Numbered from the stretch's first letter, positions 1 to 7,429 are shown. The stretch is 64,000 nt of DNA from Catonella sp963539695 (GCA_963539695.1 CAUTOC010000003.1:19034-83033), one strand, 5' to 3'. Notes: a model not told the origin generated them from the sequence alone. Translations and numbers: made by a program.

Positions 1-1056
1 GTGCTTGATCTTGACAATACTCTGTGGGGCGGTATAGTTGGAGATGACGGTGCGGATAACCTTGAAATAGGTCCTGAGGAATCAGGCGGGCAGGTATATA
101 CAGAGTTTCAGAACTATATAAAAGAGCATAAGAGTTTGGGGCTTGTATTAAACATTGCATCTAAAAATGAAGAAGAAAATGCACTGGCAGGTCTTAATCA
201 TCCTGACGGAGTGCTTAAACCTGATGATTTCATTGAAATTAAAGCGAATTGGGAGCCTAAGGACAGGAATTTTGCTAATATTGCAGAGAACCTTACCCTG
301 CTTCCGGAAAGTCTTGTATTTGTGGATGATAACCCTGCTGAAAGGGCTATAGTTGCCGGTAACTTAAAGGGAGTAAGAGCACCGGAAATAGGAGAGGCAC
401 ATAGCTACATTCAGACAATAGATCGTTCGGGTTTCTTTGAAGTGACTAATCTTTCTAAGGATGATATGAGTCGGAATGAGATGTATAAGGAAAATGTAAA
501 GAGGGCTAAACTTCAGGCTTCATTTGAAAATTATGAGGATTATTTGCTATCGCTTGAAATGGTGGGGACTATAAAAAGATTTGAACCTGTTTACACAGCA
601 AGGATTGCACAGCTTTCCAATAAAAGTAATCAGTTTAACCTTACTACAAAGCGTTATACACAGACTGAAATTGAAGAGATTATGAAAGATGAAAGCTATA
701 TCCCTCTTTATGGTAAGCTTGTAGATAAGTTTGGTGATAATGGGCTTGTATCGGTAGTTATCGGGCATATTGTGGAAGATATTTGCCATATAGACCTTTG
801 GCTTATGAGTTGTCGTGTACTTAAACGCGATATGGAATTTGCTATGATGGACGAGCTTGTAATGAGGTGTAAAGAAAAAGGTATAAAGCAGATAAAAGGT
901 TATTACTATCCTACAGCTAAAAATAATATGGTAAAAGAATTTTATGATTTACAGGGTTTTATTAAAATTTCAGAAGATGAACTCGGTAATACTGAGTGGA
1001 AATTTGATGTGGTGAACGGTTATGAAAAGAAAAATCATGTAATTAAAGTACGGTAA
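1..1056 (+). CDS. FkbH-like HAD-superfamily protein, 5'-truncated by the window edge
   Basis: HAD (haloacid dehalogenase-like) domain of the FkbH type. The visible protein opens inside HAD motif I (DLDNTLWGG, Asp3 and Asp5), has motif II SKN at about 54-56 and the acidic motif IV FVDDNPAER at about 107-115. A C-terminal acetyltransferase-like region follows from about residue 170. FkbH proteins are known to dephosphorylate 1,3-bisphosphoglycerate and load glyceryl onto an acyl carrier protein. An ACP gene lies 167 nt downstream, which fits that partnership. Because the catalytic motif sits at the first codon and the frame is open at base 1, the true start lies upstream and the GTG at base 1 is not a credible start. 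Substrate and end product are not visible here. Confidence 0.85.
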   Translation: MLDLDNTLWGGIVGDDGADNLEIGPEESGGQVYTEFQNYIKEHKSLGLVLNIASKNEEENALAGLNHPDGVLKPDDFIEIKANWEPKDRNFANIAENLTLLPESLVFVDDNPAERAIVAGNLKGVRAPEIGEAHSYIQTIDRSGFFEVTNLSKDDMSRNEMYKENVKRAKLQASFENYEDYLLSLEMVGTIKRFEPVYTARIAQLSNKSNQFNLTTKRYTQTEIEEIMKDESYIPLYGKLVDKFGDNGLVSVVIGHIVEDICHIDLWLMSCRVLKRDMEFAMMDELVMRCKEKGIKQIKGYYYPTAKNNMVKEFYDLQGFIKISEDELGNTEWKFDVVNGYEKKNHVIKVR

Positions 1057-1223
1057 TTCATAAAATGATAATATTTTATATATACCGATTTGCTATAGAC
1101 AAAAGAAAATTAATGTTGTTAAATTATTAAAAAAGAGTAAAAAATATAAAATTTATTCTTGATTATAAAAATTTAATGATTTTAATAAAAAATTAATAAA
1201 AATAAAAAATGGAGGAAATGAAA

Positions 1224-1460
1224 ATGACAAGAGAAGAAATTTTTGAAAAACTTAACGAGGTATTCAGTGATGTTTTTGATGAGGAAATCACAGTGACAGA
1301 TTCCACGACTTCCGCTGATATTGAGGACTGGGACAGCCTTGAACATATTAACCTGATAGTAGCGGTGGAGAAAGAATTTAATGTTAAATTTAATATTGGC
1401 GAAGTTAATAAAATGAAGGATGTAGGCGAGATGGTAGACATAATATTACAGCGTTTATAA
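1224..1460 (+). CDS. Acyl carrier protein
   Basis: Small acidic four-helix carrier protein. The phosphopantetheine attachment serine is in DWDSLEHINL, the canonical DSL motif. The ATG at 1224 is chosen over in-frame ATGs at 1209 and 1218 because GGAGG at 1211-1215 then sits 8 nt upstream, so the protein is 78 aa. It follows an FkbH-like gene and is therefore more likely a dedicated carrier for a glyceryl or other acyl unit in a surface-glycan or natural-product pathway than the housekeeping fatty-acid ACP. No fab genes are nearby. A terminator at 1580-1613 closes the unit. Confidence 0.88.
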   Translation: MTREEIFEKLNEVFSDVFDEEITVTDSTTSADIEDWDSLEHINLIVAVEKEFNVKFNIGEVNKMKDVGEMVDIILQRL

Positions 1461-1579
1461 TAAACAAGAATCTTTGATTAAAATTAAACTAAGCGAATAA
1501 TGAATATTTTTTCAACCTATGCTAGACTTATACGAGTATAGAGATAGGTTTGATTTTAATTTGGTTTCAATGAAGGCTG

Positions 1580-1613
1580 AAATGCTTATCTTTTTCGGAT
1601 AGGCATTTTTCTT
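1580..1613 (+). terminator. Rho-independent terminator after the ACP gene
   Basis: The stem AAATGCTTATC / GGATAGGCATTT (with G-U pairs) has a short loop and is followed by TTTTCTT. The same 238-nt gap holds a composite inverted repeat at 1514-1550 (AACCTAT...ATAGGTT enclosing TATA...TATA) of unknown role. Confidence 0.7.
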
Positions 1614-1698
1614 GTTTGAGAAAAGTTCTTTTGAAACCGAGTGAAAAGAAAAATCTATCGGTAAGCAAAATAATATTATACGAGGAGGAGTGTAGAAT

Positions 1699-1938
1699 AT
1701 GGAAAATTTGCCTACAATCGATATGGTGAAGACAGGTGAGAAGATTGAAAGTCTTAGAAAGGCGAGAGGATTTACGGTGAGTGAACTGCAAGAATGTTTA
1801 GGATTCAACACACCACAATCCATTTATAAGTGGCAAAAGGGTAAGGTAGTACCTACTATTGACCATTTGGTGGCATTATCAAGTCTCTTTAAGGTAACTA
1901 TTGACGAAATCATAATTATTGCAAAAAATGTTATCTAA
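1699..1938 (+). CDS. Small XRE-family helix-turn-helix protein
   Basis: A 79-aa protein made almost entirely of one Cro/CI-type HTH domain: helices around residues 10-70 with the core ITRAR-like pattern TVSELQECLGFNTPQSIYKW, PTIDHLVALSSLF and IDEII. There is no effector domain, so it probably binds DNA as a dimer. A strong ribosome binding site (GAGGAGG) lies 7-9 nt before the ATG. It precedes the pseudopilus cluster by about 110 nt on the same strand, so it may regulate that cluster. That link is positional inference only. It has the sparse, single-domain look of regulators from mobile elements, but no other phage gene is near. Confidence 0.8.
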   Translation: MENLPTIDMVKTGEKIESLRKARGFTVSELQECLGFNTPQSIYKWQKGKVVPTIDHLVALSSLFKVTIDEIIIIAKNVI

Positions 1939-2049
1939 CAATGAGCACATATTTATAAGTGTTTTTTATTTGCTACTTGCTTTCAGTTCATTATTGTTAT
2001 AAAATTGAGTAGTAAAGTTATATTTAAATACTTATTTAAGGAGAATACT

Positions 2050-3093
2050 ATGTCTAAAGCAATAACATTTTCGCCCGAAGAGATTTCGATCTTCTGTGAC
2101 CAAATTGCGATGATACTTAACGGCGGTATTCCTATATTTGAGGGAACCCATATCATCTATGAGGAAATGGATGAAGGAAAGACAAAGGATGTACTAAAGA
2201 GGGTTGATGATAATGTTAAGTCCGGTTTATCATTTAATGAGGCACTTAAAGAAAGCGGAGCTTTCCCCAACTATATGTGTGAAATGGTTAAAATAGGTGA
2301 AATGACCGGTAAACTTGAAGACATTATGCACTCTCTGTCAAGCTTTTACGAAAGAGAGAACCTTGTTAAAAACAGCATAAGAAGTGTAATAAGCTATCCT
2401 ACGGTGCTTCTTGGCATGATGGCTGTAATTCTTATGGTGCTTGTAGGAAAGATTCTGCCTATGTTTGAAGATATTTTTGTTGAACTTGACGGTGGAACAG
2501 GTACTACTATCGGGATTATGAATACGAGTATCCTTGTATCAAGGATAATTGTCGGTGTTGTGCTTACTCTACTTGCTGTTCTTTTGGTTGGCATTGTATG
2601 GTACAGGTTAAATGGCGGAAGTGCGATGGTTACAAATATATTAAATAATAATCCGTTTTCGTCAGGGCTTGCAGATAAAATCAGTATAGGTAAATTCCTT
2701 GCTACACTTGCAGTTATGAATGCCGGCGGTGTTGAAATGACTGAAGCTGTTAAAAATGCTTCAAAAGTAGTTGAGAACAAGAAAACTTTGGCTAAAATAG
2801 ATAAATGTATAAATATGCTTGAATCTGACGAGAAACCTGAAATTGCGTTTAAGGAGGCAGGGCTTCTTAGTTCTCTTCATTCTAAAATGTTTGGAGTAGC
2901 AAGGTTGAGCGGTTCCGGAGATACAATTTTGTTCAAACTTGTAAGCAGATTTGATGAGGATATAAATTCAAGGCTTAATTCGCTTTCTTCAGTGATTGAA
3001 ACTATACTTGTAGTGGTGCTTTCAATTATAGTAGGAGCTGTGCTTATATCAGTGATGATGCCTTTAATGAGTGTAATTGCCTCCATAGGCTAA
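2050..3093 (+). CDS. Type II secretion/type IV pilus inner-membrane platform protein (GspF/PilC family)
   Basis: The GspF fold is duplicated. The first domain lies at about 10-115 (with GEMTGKLEDIM), followed by a membrane segment at about 115-137. A second membrane segment lies at 160-185, a second GspF domain at about 205-320 (GKFLATLAVMNAGGVEMTEA), and a terminal membrane helix at about 320-346. Such proteins form the inner-membrane platform that couples a cytoplasmic ATPase to pilin assembly. The start is ATG 2050 with AAGGAG at 2038-2043. An upstream in-frame TTG at 2005 lacks a ribosome binding site. At 347 aa it is slightly shorter than many PilC proteins (about 400), mainly at the N-terminus. 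It is the first gene of the cluster that ends with the PilT-type ATPase. Confidence 0.9.
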   Translation: MSKAITFSPEEISIFCDQIAMILNGGIPIFEGTHIIYEEMDEGKTKDVLKRVDDNVKSGLSFNEALKESGAFPNYMCEMVKIGEMTGKLEDIMHSLSSFYERENLVKNSIRSVISYPTVLLGMMAVILMVLVGKILPMFEDIFVELDGGTGTTIGIMNTSILVSRIIVGVVLTLLAVLLVGIVWYRLNGGSAMVTNILNNNPFSSGLADKISIGKFLATLAVMNAGGVEMTEAVKNASKVVENKKTLAKIDKCINMLESDEKPEIAFKEAGLLSSLHSKMFGVARLSGSGDTILFKLVSRFDEDINSRLNSLSSVIETILVVVLSIIVGAVLISVMMPLMSVIASIG

Positions 3094-3103
3094 GGAGCAG
3101 AAT

Positions 3104-3433
3104 ATGAAAAGATTTATAAATGCAAAAGCGAGAAGGGCTGAGAGGCAGGAAATGATTAAAATGCTCTTTTTCGTAATCGTTATATCGGCAGTTTTAATTG
3201 TCGGTATACACCATATAGGCAACATGGGAAATGAGCAGGGAATAAAGCTTACCAGAGAAGCGGTGGTAAGAACCGTAGTTGAATGTTATGCAATAGAGGG
3301 GATTTATCCCCCTAATGAACAATATATGGTGGATAATTATAACCTCAGTTATGATGAGACAAAATATTACATTCATTATGATGCTTTTGCATCGAATATT
3401 ATGCCTACTGTAGAGGTATATGAGAAGAGGTAA
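3104..3433 (+). CDS. Small single-pass protein of the pseudopilus-like cluster
   Basis: Not recognised as a named family. It is 109 aa with a very basic N-terminus (MKRFINAKARRAERQ), one membrane helix at about 20-38, and a short extracytoplasmic domain containing one Cys and a YYIHYDAFASNIMPT segment near the end. It follows the GspF-like gene by 10 nt and precedes the next gene by 1 nt, so it is surely co-transcribed. The N-in/C-out arrangement is that of an accessory or minor pilin-like subunit, but I see no prepilin peptidase site. Confidence 0.75.
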   Translation: MKRFINAKARRAERQEMIKMLFFVIVISAVLIVGIHHIGNMGNEQGIKLTREAVVRTVVECYAIEGIYPPNEQYMVDNYNLSYDETKYYIHYDAFASNIMPTVEVYEKR

Positions 3434-3434
3434 C

Positions 3435-3914
3435 ATGGAAAATACGAATAGGGAAAAGGGGCTTGTGCATACTGTCTGTGTGTTGGCTGTTATCTGTATG
3501 TTTGGTATTTCAGCTATGATGCTTGGCAGTGTAGGAGCTTCGGTTTACAAAAATATAGCAGAAAGAAACCTTAACAGTTTTGAACTTAGAACCTCACTTT
3601 CTTATGTAAAAACCAAGATTAATCAGTATGATGAGGCGGGCAAAGTCGCTATAGAAGAAAGAGACGGTATAAAAATGCTGATTCTAAGCGAAGAAGTTGA
3701 GGGTGAAATCTTTGATACGGCTGTTTATTTTAATAAGGGCAAACTTTATGAGATTACAGGCGTACAAGGAATGAAATTTAAGCCGGATGATGGATTTGCC
3801 ATACTTAGTGTAGATTCGTTTGAAATTACTGAGAATAATGGCCTTGTTAAGCTTGTTACTACAGATACGGATGGTGAGAGTGAAACTCTGTATGTAAAGC
3901 TTAGGAGCAGTTGA
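3435..3914 (+). CDS. Single-pass membrane protein, DUF4860-like, in the pseudopilus-like cluster
   Basis: A 159-aa protein with a cytoplasmic N-terminus, one membrane helix at about 11-35 (HTVCVLAVICMFGISAMML), then an extracytoplasmic domain rich in beta-prone segments. Length, the HT(V)-x-x-V membrane start and the LRTSLSYVKTKI segment resemble Clostridia proteins I know as DUF4860. That assignment is from memory and should be confirmed by a profile search. ATG 3435 is preferred over 3420 because AGAAGAGG then lies 4-5 nt upstream and the gene no longer overlaps its neighbour. It likely acts as a minor pseudopilin or assembly factor; this is inference from context. Confidence 0.7.
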   Translation: MENTNREKGLVHTVCVLAVICMFGISAMMLGSVGASVYKNIAERNLNSFELRTSLSYVKTKINQYDEAGKVAIEERDGIKMLILSEEVEGEIFDTAVYFNKGKLYEITGVQGMKFKPDDGFAILSVDSFEITENNGLVKLVTTDTDGESETLYVKLRSS

Positions 3915-3936
3915 TTAAAAGCTGTAAGGAGGGAAA

Positions 3937-4416
3937 ATGAACACATTTAGGATGGATACGGCTAGGGAGACAAAATCGAACTCGGGAGTTATGCTTCCTG
4001 TAGTAGAACTTGTTATTGCTATCGGTTTATTTACTATTATCAGTATATTTATAGTAAAATTTTTTACTTCCGCTAATACTATGAGCAGGCAGGCGGATGA
4101 GTTAAGTAAAGGGCTTATAAAGGCTGAAGCGGCTATAGAACTTACAAAAGCTCTTTCACCTAAAGAAGCTGCCAAGGAGTTGGGCGGAAAACTTGAGGAG
4201 AGTGAAATAGATAAGCTTATAGAGGTATATTATGACAAAGACTGGAAGGTGACGGATCTGACAGGTAATTTTAAGTATATACTTACAGTTATGATTACGG
4301 ATACTACTAGCGGAAACGGAACATTAAGTAATATTCATGTTACGATTAATACAAAAGATGATGATACTGTAATTACAAACTTAAAAGGTTCTAAATATAT
4401 TAAAGGTGGCAGATGA
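3937..4416 (+). CDS. Prepilin-like protein with N-terminal hydrophobic pilin helix
   Basis: 159 aa. After a 17-residue polar leader comes SGVMLPVVELVIAIGLF and about 25 hydrophobic residues, the layout of a type IV (pseudo)pilin. In canonical prepilins cleavage follows Gly and Glu is at +5. Here the Glu of PVVELV is at +7 from the Gly of SGVML, so the processing motif is atypical. The rest is a 110-residue extracytoplasmic domain with an amphipathic helix (QADELSKGLIKAEAAIELTKAL). RBS AGGAGGG is 6-7 nt before ATG 3937. It overlaps the next gene by 4 nt (ATGA), indicating translational coupling. Confidence 0.72.
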   Translation: MNTFRMDTARETKSNSGVMLPVVELVIAIGLFTIISIFIVKFFTSANTMSRQADELSKGLIKAEAAIELTKALSPKEAAKELGGKLEESEIDKLIEVYYDKDWKVTDLTGNFKYILTVMITDTTSGNGTLSNIHVTINTKDDDTVITNLKGSKYIKGGR

Positions 4417-4892
4417 TGAGAAATAATATAAAGAATAGGATGAATACAGGCGGAGCTTTAGTAATACTCGTGATACTTGTAGTAGCGATGTCTTTATTTG
4501 CGGTGCTTGCTATCCGTTCCTCCTTAAATGAGAAGAAACTTTCGTTAAAGACTAAAGAAGGCATAGAGAATTATTATATGCTTGATGCCGAAGCTGAAAG
4601 AATTTATGCGAGAATAGATGAAATAGTGGCTAAAAGCAGTAATATATCCTCTGAATTGACGGAATTTAAGGAAGTAAAAGAGGCAGGAAAAGATGATAGG
4701 GGCATAAAAACGGAGATAAGCGATATACAATATGAAGGAGAGTTTCCTTCGCTTGTTAAGTATAGTATTGCAAAAGGTGAAAGAAGCCTGAATGTAGAGA
4801 TAGGAGTAACAGGAAGGACAACCTCTATAAAGAGATGGAGTACAAAAACAAAATCTGACGACTTAAAATACGAATTTGAACTTATTGATTAA
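4413..4892 (+). CDS. PilX-like minor pilin/secretion accessory protein
   Basis: A 159-aa protein with a basic N-terminus, a GG-ALVILVILVVAMSLFAVLAI membrane helix at about 13-34 and a soluble outer domain beginning with KTKEGIENYYMLDAEAERIYARID. That is the pattern of PilX-type proteins, where a post-TM helix contains a Y-x-A-E-A motif. No prepilin peptidase glutamate is obvious. The first ATG at 4413 overlaps the previous stop; ATG 4416 is the alternative. It is the last of four small one-TM proteins in the cluster, and a 147-nt gap then separates it from the PilT-type ATPase gene. Confidence 0.7.
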   Translation: MMRNNIKNRMNTGGALVILVILVVAMSLFAVLAIRSSLNEKKLSLKTKEGIENYYMLDAEAERIYARIDEIVAKSSNISSELTEFKEVKEAGKDDRGIKTEISDIQYEGEFPSLVKYSIAKGERSLNVEIGVTGRTTSIKRWSTKTKSDDLKYEFELID

Positions 4893-5039
4893 TGTATCCT
4901 GAAGTATTTATAAAAAATCGGGTAACCATATAATTAATTATAGAGTATAAGATAATGTGTTGCACAAAGTTGCAGATTTATGGTGTGGATAATTATGGAT
5001 ACAACATAGCTAATAATTTTTTATGTAGGAGGATTTAAA

Positions 5040-6098
5040 ATGGAGTTAATGAATATCCTTGAGCAGGCTGTTAAAGATGATGCCTCGGACATTTTTCTTG
5101 TGGTTGGACAGGCTGTTTCATTTAAGCAGGATGGTTCAATAAAGAAAATGGATGATACAAAGCTTTCACCGGTTGATACGGAACATATAATTACCAGTAT
5201 TTATGACAAAGCAGGAAGAAGCCTCAGTCATTTTATGACAACAGGTGATGATGATTTTTCTCTTTCTATTGCAAATCTTGGAAGATTTAGATGTAATGTG
5301 TTCAGACAGAGAGGTACATTCGGGGCGGTTATTCGTGTGGTTCATTTTGACTTGCCGGGTTATAAGGATATGAGGATTCCTGAAAGCATAATGAGGCTTT
5401 CAGAACTTAATAAAGGACTTGTGCTGGTTACCGGAGCGGCAGGTTCAGGTAAGAGTACAACTATTTCTTATATTATTGACAGAATAAATGAAACAAGAAA
5501 CTGTCATATACTTACACTTGAGGATCCTATAGAATTTCTCCATAGACATAAAAAGAGTATAGTAAGTCAGCGTGAGGTGAAGATAGACAGCGAGAGTTAT
5601 TCTTCCGCACTCAGGGCTGCGATGCGTCAGTCTCCGGATGTAATCCTTGTAGGAGAGATGAGGGACTATGAAACTATAGACATAGCTATGACAGCGGCAG
5701 AAACAGGACATCTTGTGCTTTCAACTCTTCATACTATAGGTGCGGCTAATACGATAGACCGTGTAATAGATGTATTTCCGGCATCACAGCAGCAACAGAT
5801 AAGAGTACAGCTTTCCATGGTGTTGCAGGCGGTAGTTTCCCAACAACTTATTCCGGGTGTAAATAATGAACTTCTTCCGGCGTTTGAAATAATGAAGGCA
5901 AATAGTGCGATAAAGACCATGATAAGAGATAATAAAATACATCAGATTGACTCGGTTATTTATTCATCTGCTAAGGAAGATATGAGAACAATGGATTCAA
6001 GTATTTTGGAACTTTATACCCAAGGACTGATAGATAGTCAGACTGCTCTTAATTTTGCAGCTAATCAGGAAATGGTCGGAAGAGCTGTGAACAGATAA
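5040..6098 (+). CDS. pilT: PilT-type pilus retraction ATPase
   Basis: 352 aa, the usual PilT length. The N-terminal PAS-like domain (about 1-95) is followed by the RecA-like ATPase: Walker A GAAGSGKS at 132-139 with Lys138, Asp box EDPIEFLH at 161-168, Walker B VILVGEMRD at 201-209, and His box STLHT around 228-232. The run SPDVILVGEMRDYETI followed by AETGHLV is characteristic of PilT rather than of the extension ATPase PilB or GspE. It would form a cytoplasmic hexamer acting on the GspF-like platform. TAGGAGG precedes the ATG by 7 nt. No PilB/GspE and no prepilin peptidase gene occurs in the window, which makes this the only motor of the local cluster. Confidence 0.95.
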   Translation: MELMNILEQAVKDDASDIFLVVGQAVSFKQDGSIKKMDDTKLSPVDTEHIITSIYDKAGRSLSHFMTTGDDDFSLSIANLGRFRCNVFRQRGTFGAVIRVVHFDLPGYKDMRIPESIMRLSELNKGLVLVTGAAGSGKSTTISYIIDRINETRNCHILTLEDPIEFLHRHKKSIVSQREVKIDSESYSSALRAAMRQSPDVILVGEMRDYETIDIAMTAAETGHLVLSTLHTIGAANTIDRVIDVFPASQQQQIRVQLSMVLQAVVSQQLIPGVNNELLPAFEIMKANSAIKTMIRDNKIHQIDSVIYSSAKEDMRTMDSSILELYTQGLIDSQTALNFAANQEMVGRAVNR

Positions 6099-6106
6099 AG
6101 GAAAAT

Positions 6107-6298
6107 ATGGAAATAAATCTTAATGATACAGTTACTTTAAAAAAAATACATCCTTGTGGCTCTTATGACTGGAAGGTGATAAGAACGGGAATGGATATCA
6201 GGTTTAGTTGTCTTGGTTGCGGAAGGCAAGTTATGCTTCCTAGAAAACAAGCTGAAAAGAGCATTAAAAAAATATTTAAGGCTGATAATATAATATGA
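6107..6298 (+). CDS. DUF951 family protein
   Basis: A 63-aa protein of the small Firmicutes family DUF951. The visible signature is VTLKKIHPCGSYDWKVIRTG...CLGCGRQVMLPR. The Cys of HPCG and the CLGC pair probably bind zinc in a small OB- or SH3-like beta barrel. No biochemical function is established. It starts 8 nt after the PilT gene with an AAGGAAA site, so it is likely co-transcribed. Its stop codon coincides with the start of a dispersed hairpin repeat. Confidence 0.85.
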   Translation: MEINLNDTVTLKKIHPCGSYDWKVIRTGMDIRFSCLGCGRQVMLPRKQAEKSIKKIFKADNII

Positions 6299-6369
6299 TA
6301 TAAGTGTCAAAAGTATAAAAATTCGATGCAAGCTTGCTTGCAAGAGAATTTATTATCTTTTGACACGCA
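6297..6369. repeat. Dispersed 73-nt inverted-repeat element, copy 1
   Basis: A near-palindrome over its whole length: outer arms GTGTCAAAAG...CTTTTGACAC, inner arms AAATTC...GAATTT, and in this copy a perfect central hairpin TGCAAGC-TT-GCTTGCA. A second copy lies at 26671-26743, about 20 kb away, with the same ends and the same GATATAA flank. No coding capacity. MITE-like or REP-like in form; here it forms the 3' flank of DUF951. Confidence 0.8.
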
Positions 6370-6505
6370 AAAAATATGAGTAAGTAGCCGTTTTTTGCAA
6401 AAAAATGAGCGGATTACGAATATTTTTGCAAGGATTGCGAGAGATGAAGCCGAAGCAATCCTGTATCATGGATGTCAAATACTTTTGGCATCCATATCAT
6501 AATAT

Positions 6506-6542
6506 AAAAAAGGATTTTGGTACTTGCAAAATCCTTTTTTTT
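6506..6542 (+). terminator. Strong terminator, last of three hairpins before rpsF
   Basis: AAAAAGGATTTTG pairs with CAAAATCCTTTTT around a 7-nt loop, then runs into T's. Two further hairpins precede it: AGGATTGC/GCAATCCT (6431-6438 with 6455-6462) and a 12-bp stem around GGATGTCAAA/TTTGGCATCC (6468-6495). It closes the pilus-DUF951 unit. Confidence 0.8.
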
Positions 6543-6581
6543 ATGTCATAATAAATATTCGTGATGTAAACAAATATCCTT

Positions 6582-6622
6582 GCCCTTTTAAGACTACTCG
6601 TCCTAGTTGAGAAAAGGGCCGG
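6582..6622 (+). promoter_or_regulatory. rpsF leader hairpin, possible S6:S18 autoregulatory site
   Basis: GCCCTTTT (6582-6589) pairs with AAAAGGGC (6612-6619), directly followed by CCGG and 30 nt later by the rpsF start. In many bacteria the rpsF leader folds into a hairpin with an unpaired CCG that binds the S6:S18 complex. The CCG next to this stem fits that idea, but I have not matched it to the family's covariance model. Confidence 0.45.
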
Positions 6623-6651
6623 AAAAGACCAGAAGGAGGAGCAGAGCAACT

Positions 6652-6939
6652 ATGAACAAATATGAATTAGCGTTAGTTGTTAATGCAAAAATCGAAGACG
6701 AGGCAAGAAACAAAGTGGTAGAAGATGTTAAAGGCCTTGTAACGCGTTTTGGCGGTACTATCACCGATGTAGAAGAATGGGGAAAGAAGAAACTTGCTTA
6801 TGAGATTCAGAAGATGAGCGAAGGTTTCTATTACTTTATCCATTTTGAGTCCGACTCTAAGGCACCGGGTGAAATTGAAAGCCGTATCCGTATTATGGAG
6901 AGCGTTCTTAGATTTTTATGCGTTAGACAGGAAGCATAA
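6652..6939 (+). CDS. rpsF: 30S ribosomal protein bS6
   Basis: 96 aa, the normal bS6 length, with the family's beta-alpha-beta start MNKYELALVVNAKIEDE, the GKKKLAYEIQKMSEGFYYFIHF strand and a terminal LRFLCVRQEA. It binds 16S rRNA with bS18 in the platform of the small subunit. The start is ATG 6652 with AGGAGG at 6634-6639. An upstream in-frame TTG (6607) falls inside the leader hairpin and is rejected. First gene of the classic rpsF-ssb-rpsR operon. Confidence 0.97.
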   Translation: MNKYELALVVNAKIEDEARNKVVEDVKGLVTRFGGTITDVEEWGKKKLAYEIQKMSEGFYYFIHFESDSKAPGEIESRIRIMESVLRFLCVRQEA

Positions 6940-6960
6940 ACGAGAAGGAGGTTTTCCTTT

Positions 6961-7410
6961 ATGAACAAAGTGATTTTAATGGGTCGTCTTACAAGAGACC
7001 CTGAGGTAAGATATTCACAGGGAGATTCCCAGCTGGCGATAGGAAAGTTTTCGCTTGCAGTAGACAGAAGGTTTAAAAAACAGGGAGATACAGTTACTGC
7101 TGATTTCTTTAATTGCACTGCTTTTGGTAAGCAGGCTGAGTTTGTAGAAAAATATCTTAAACAGGGAACCAAAATATTGGTTATCGGTCGTGTTCAGAAT
7201 GATAATTATACAAATAAAGAAGGTCAGAAAGTATATAGCGTTCAGATTATTGTTGAAGAAATAGAGTTTGCTGAAAGCAAAAGTGCCGGGGCAAATAATG
7301 GCGGCTCCATACAGAACCTGCCGTTAGACAATACTATTGAACCTATGGCTCCGGATGAAGGTTTTATGAATATTCCGGACGGCATTGACAGTTCTCTCCC
7401 GTTTAATTAA
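6961..7410 (+). CDS. ssb: Single-stranded DNA-binding protein
   Basis: 149 aa. The OB-fold (about 1-105) begins MNKVILMGRLTRDPEVRYS and contains FFNCTAFGKQAEFVEKYLKQG. A Gly/Asn-rich linker and the C-terminal tip DSSLPFN follow. The DxxLPF tip is the docking peptide for replication and repair partners; one extra Asn follows the Phe. It protects ssDNA at replication forks as a tetramer. AAGGAGG precedes the ATG. The position between rpsF and rpsR is the conserved Firmicutes arrangement, which suggests co-regulation with ribosome synthesis. Confidence 0.97.
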   Translation: MNKVILMGRLTRDPEVRYSQGDSQLAIGKFSLAVDRRFKKQGDTVTADFFNCTAFGKQAEFVEKYLKQGTKILVIGRVQNDNYTNKEGQKVYSVQIIVEEIEFAESKSAGANNGGSIQNLPLDNTIEPMAPDEGFMNIPDGIDSSLPFN

Positions 7411-7429
7411 AAATTAGGAGGTAATCAGC

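Noticed and set aside
6405..6551. 48-aa open frame starting MSGLRIFLQG
   Set aside because: No ribosome binding site, and its second half is the terminator hairpin and T-run; it is better explained as structured non-coding sequence.
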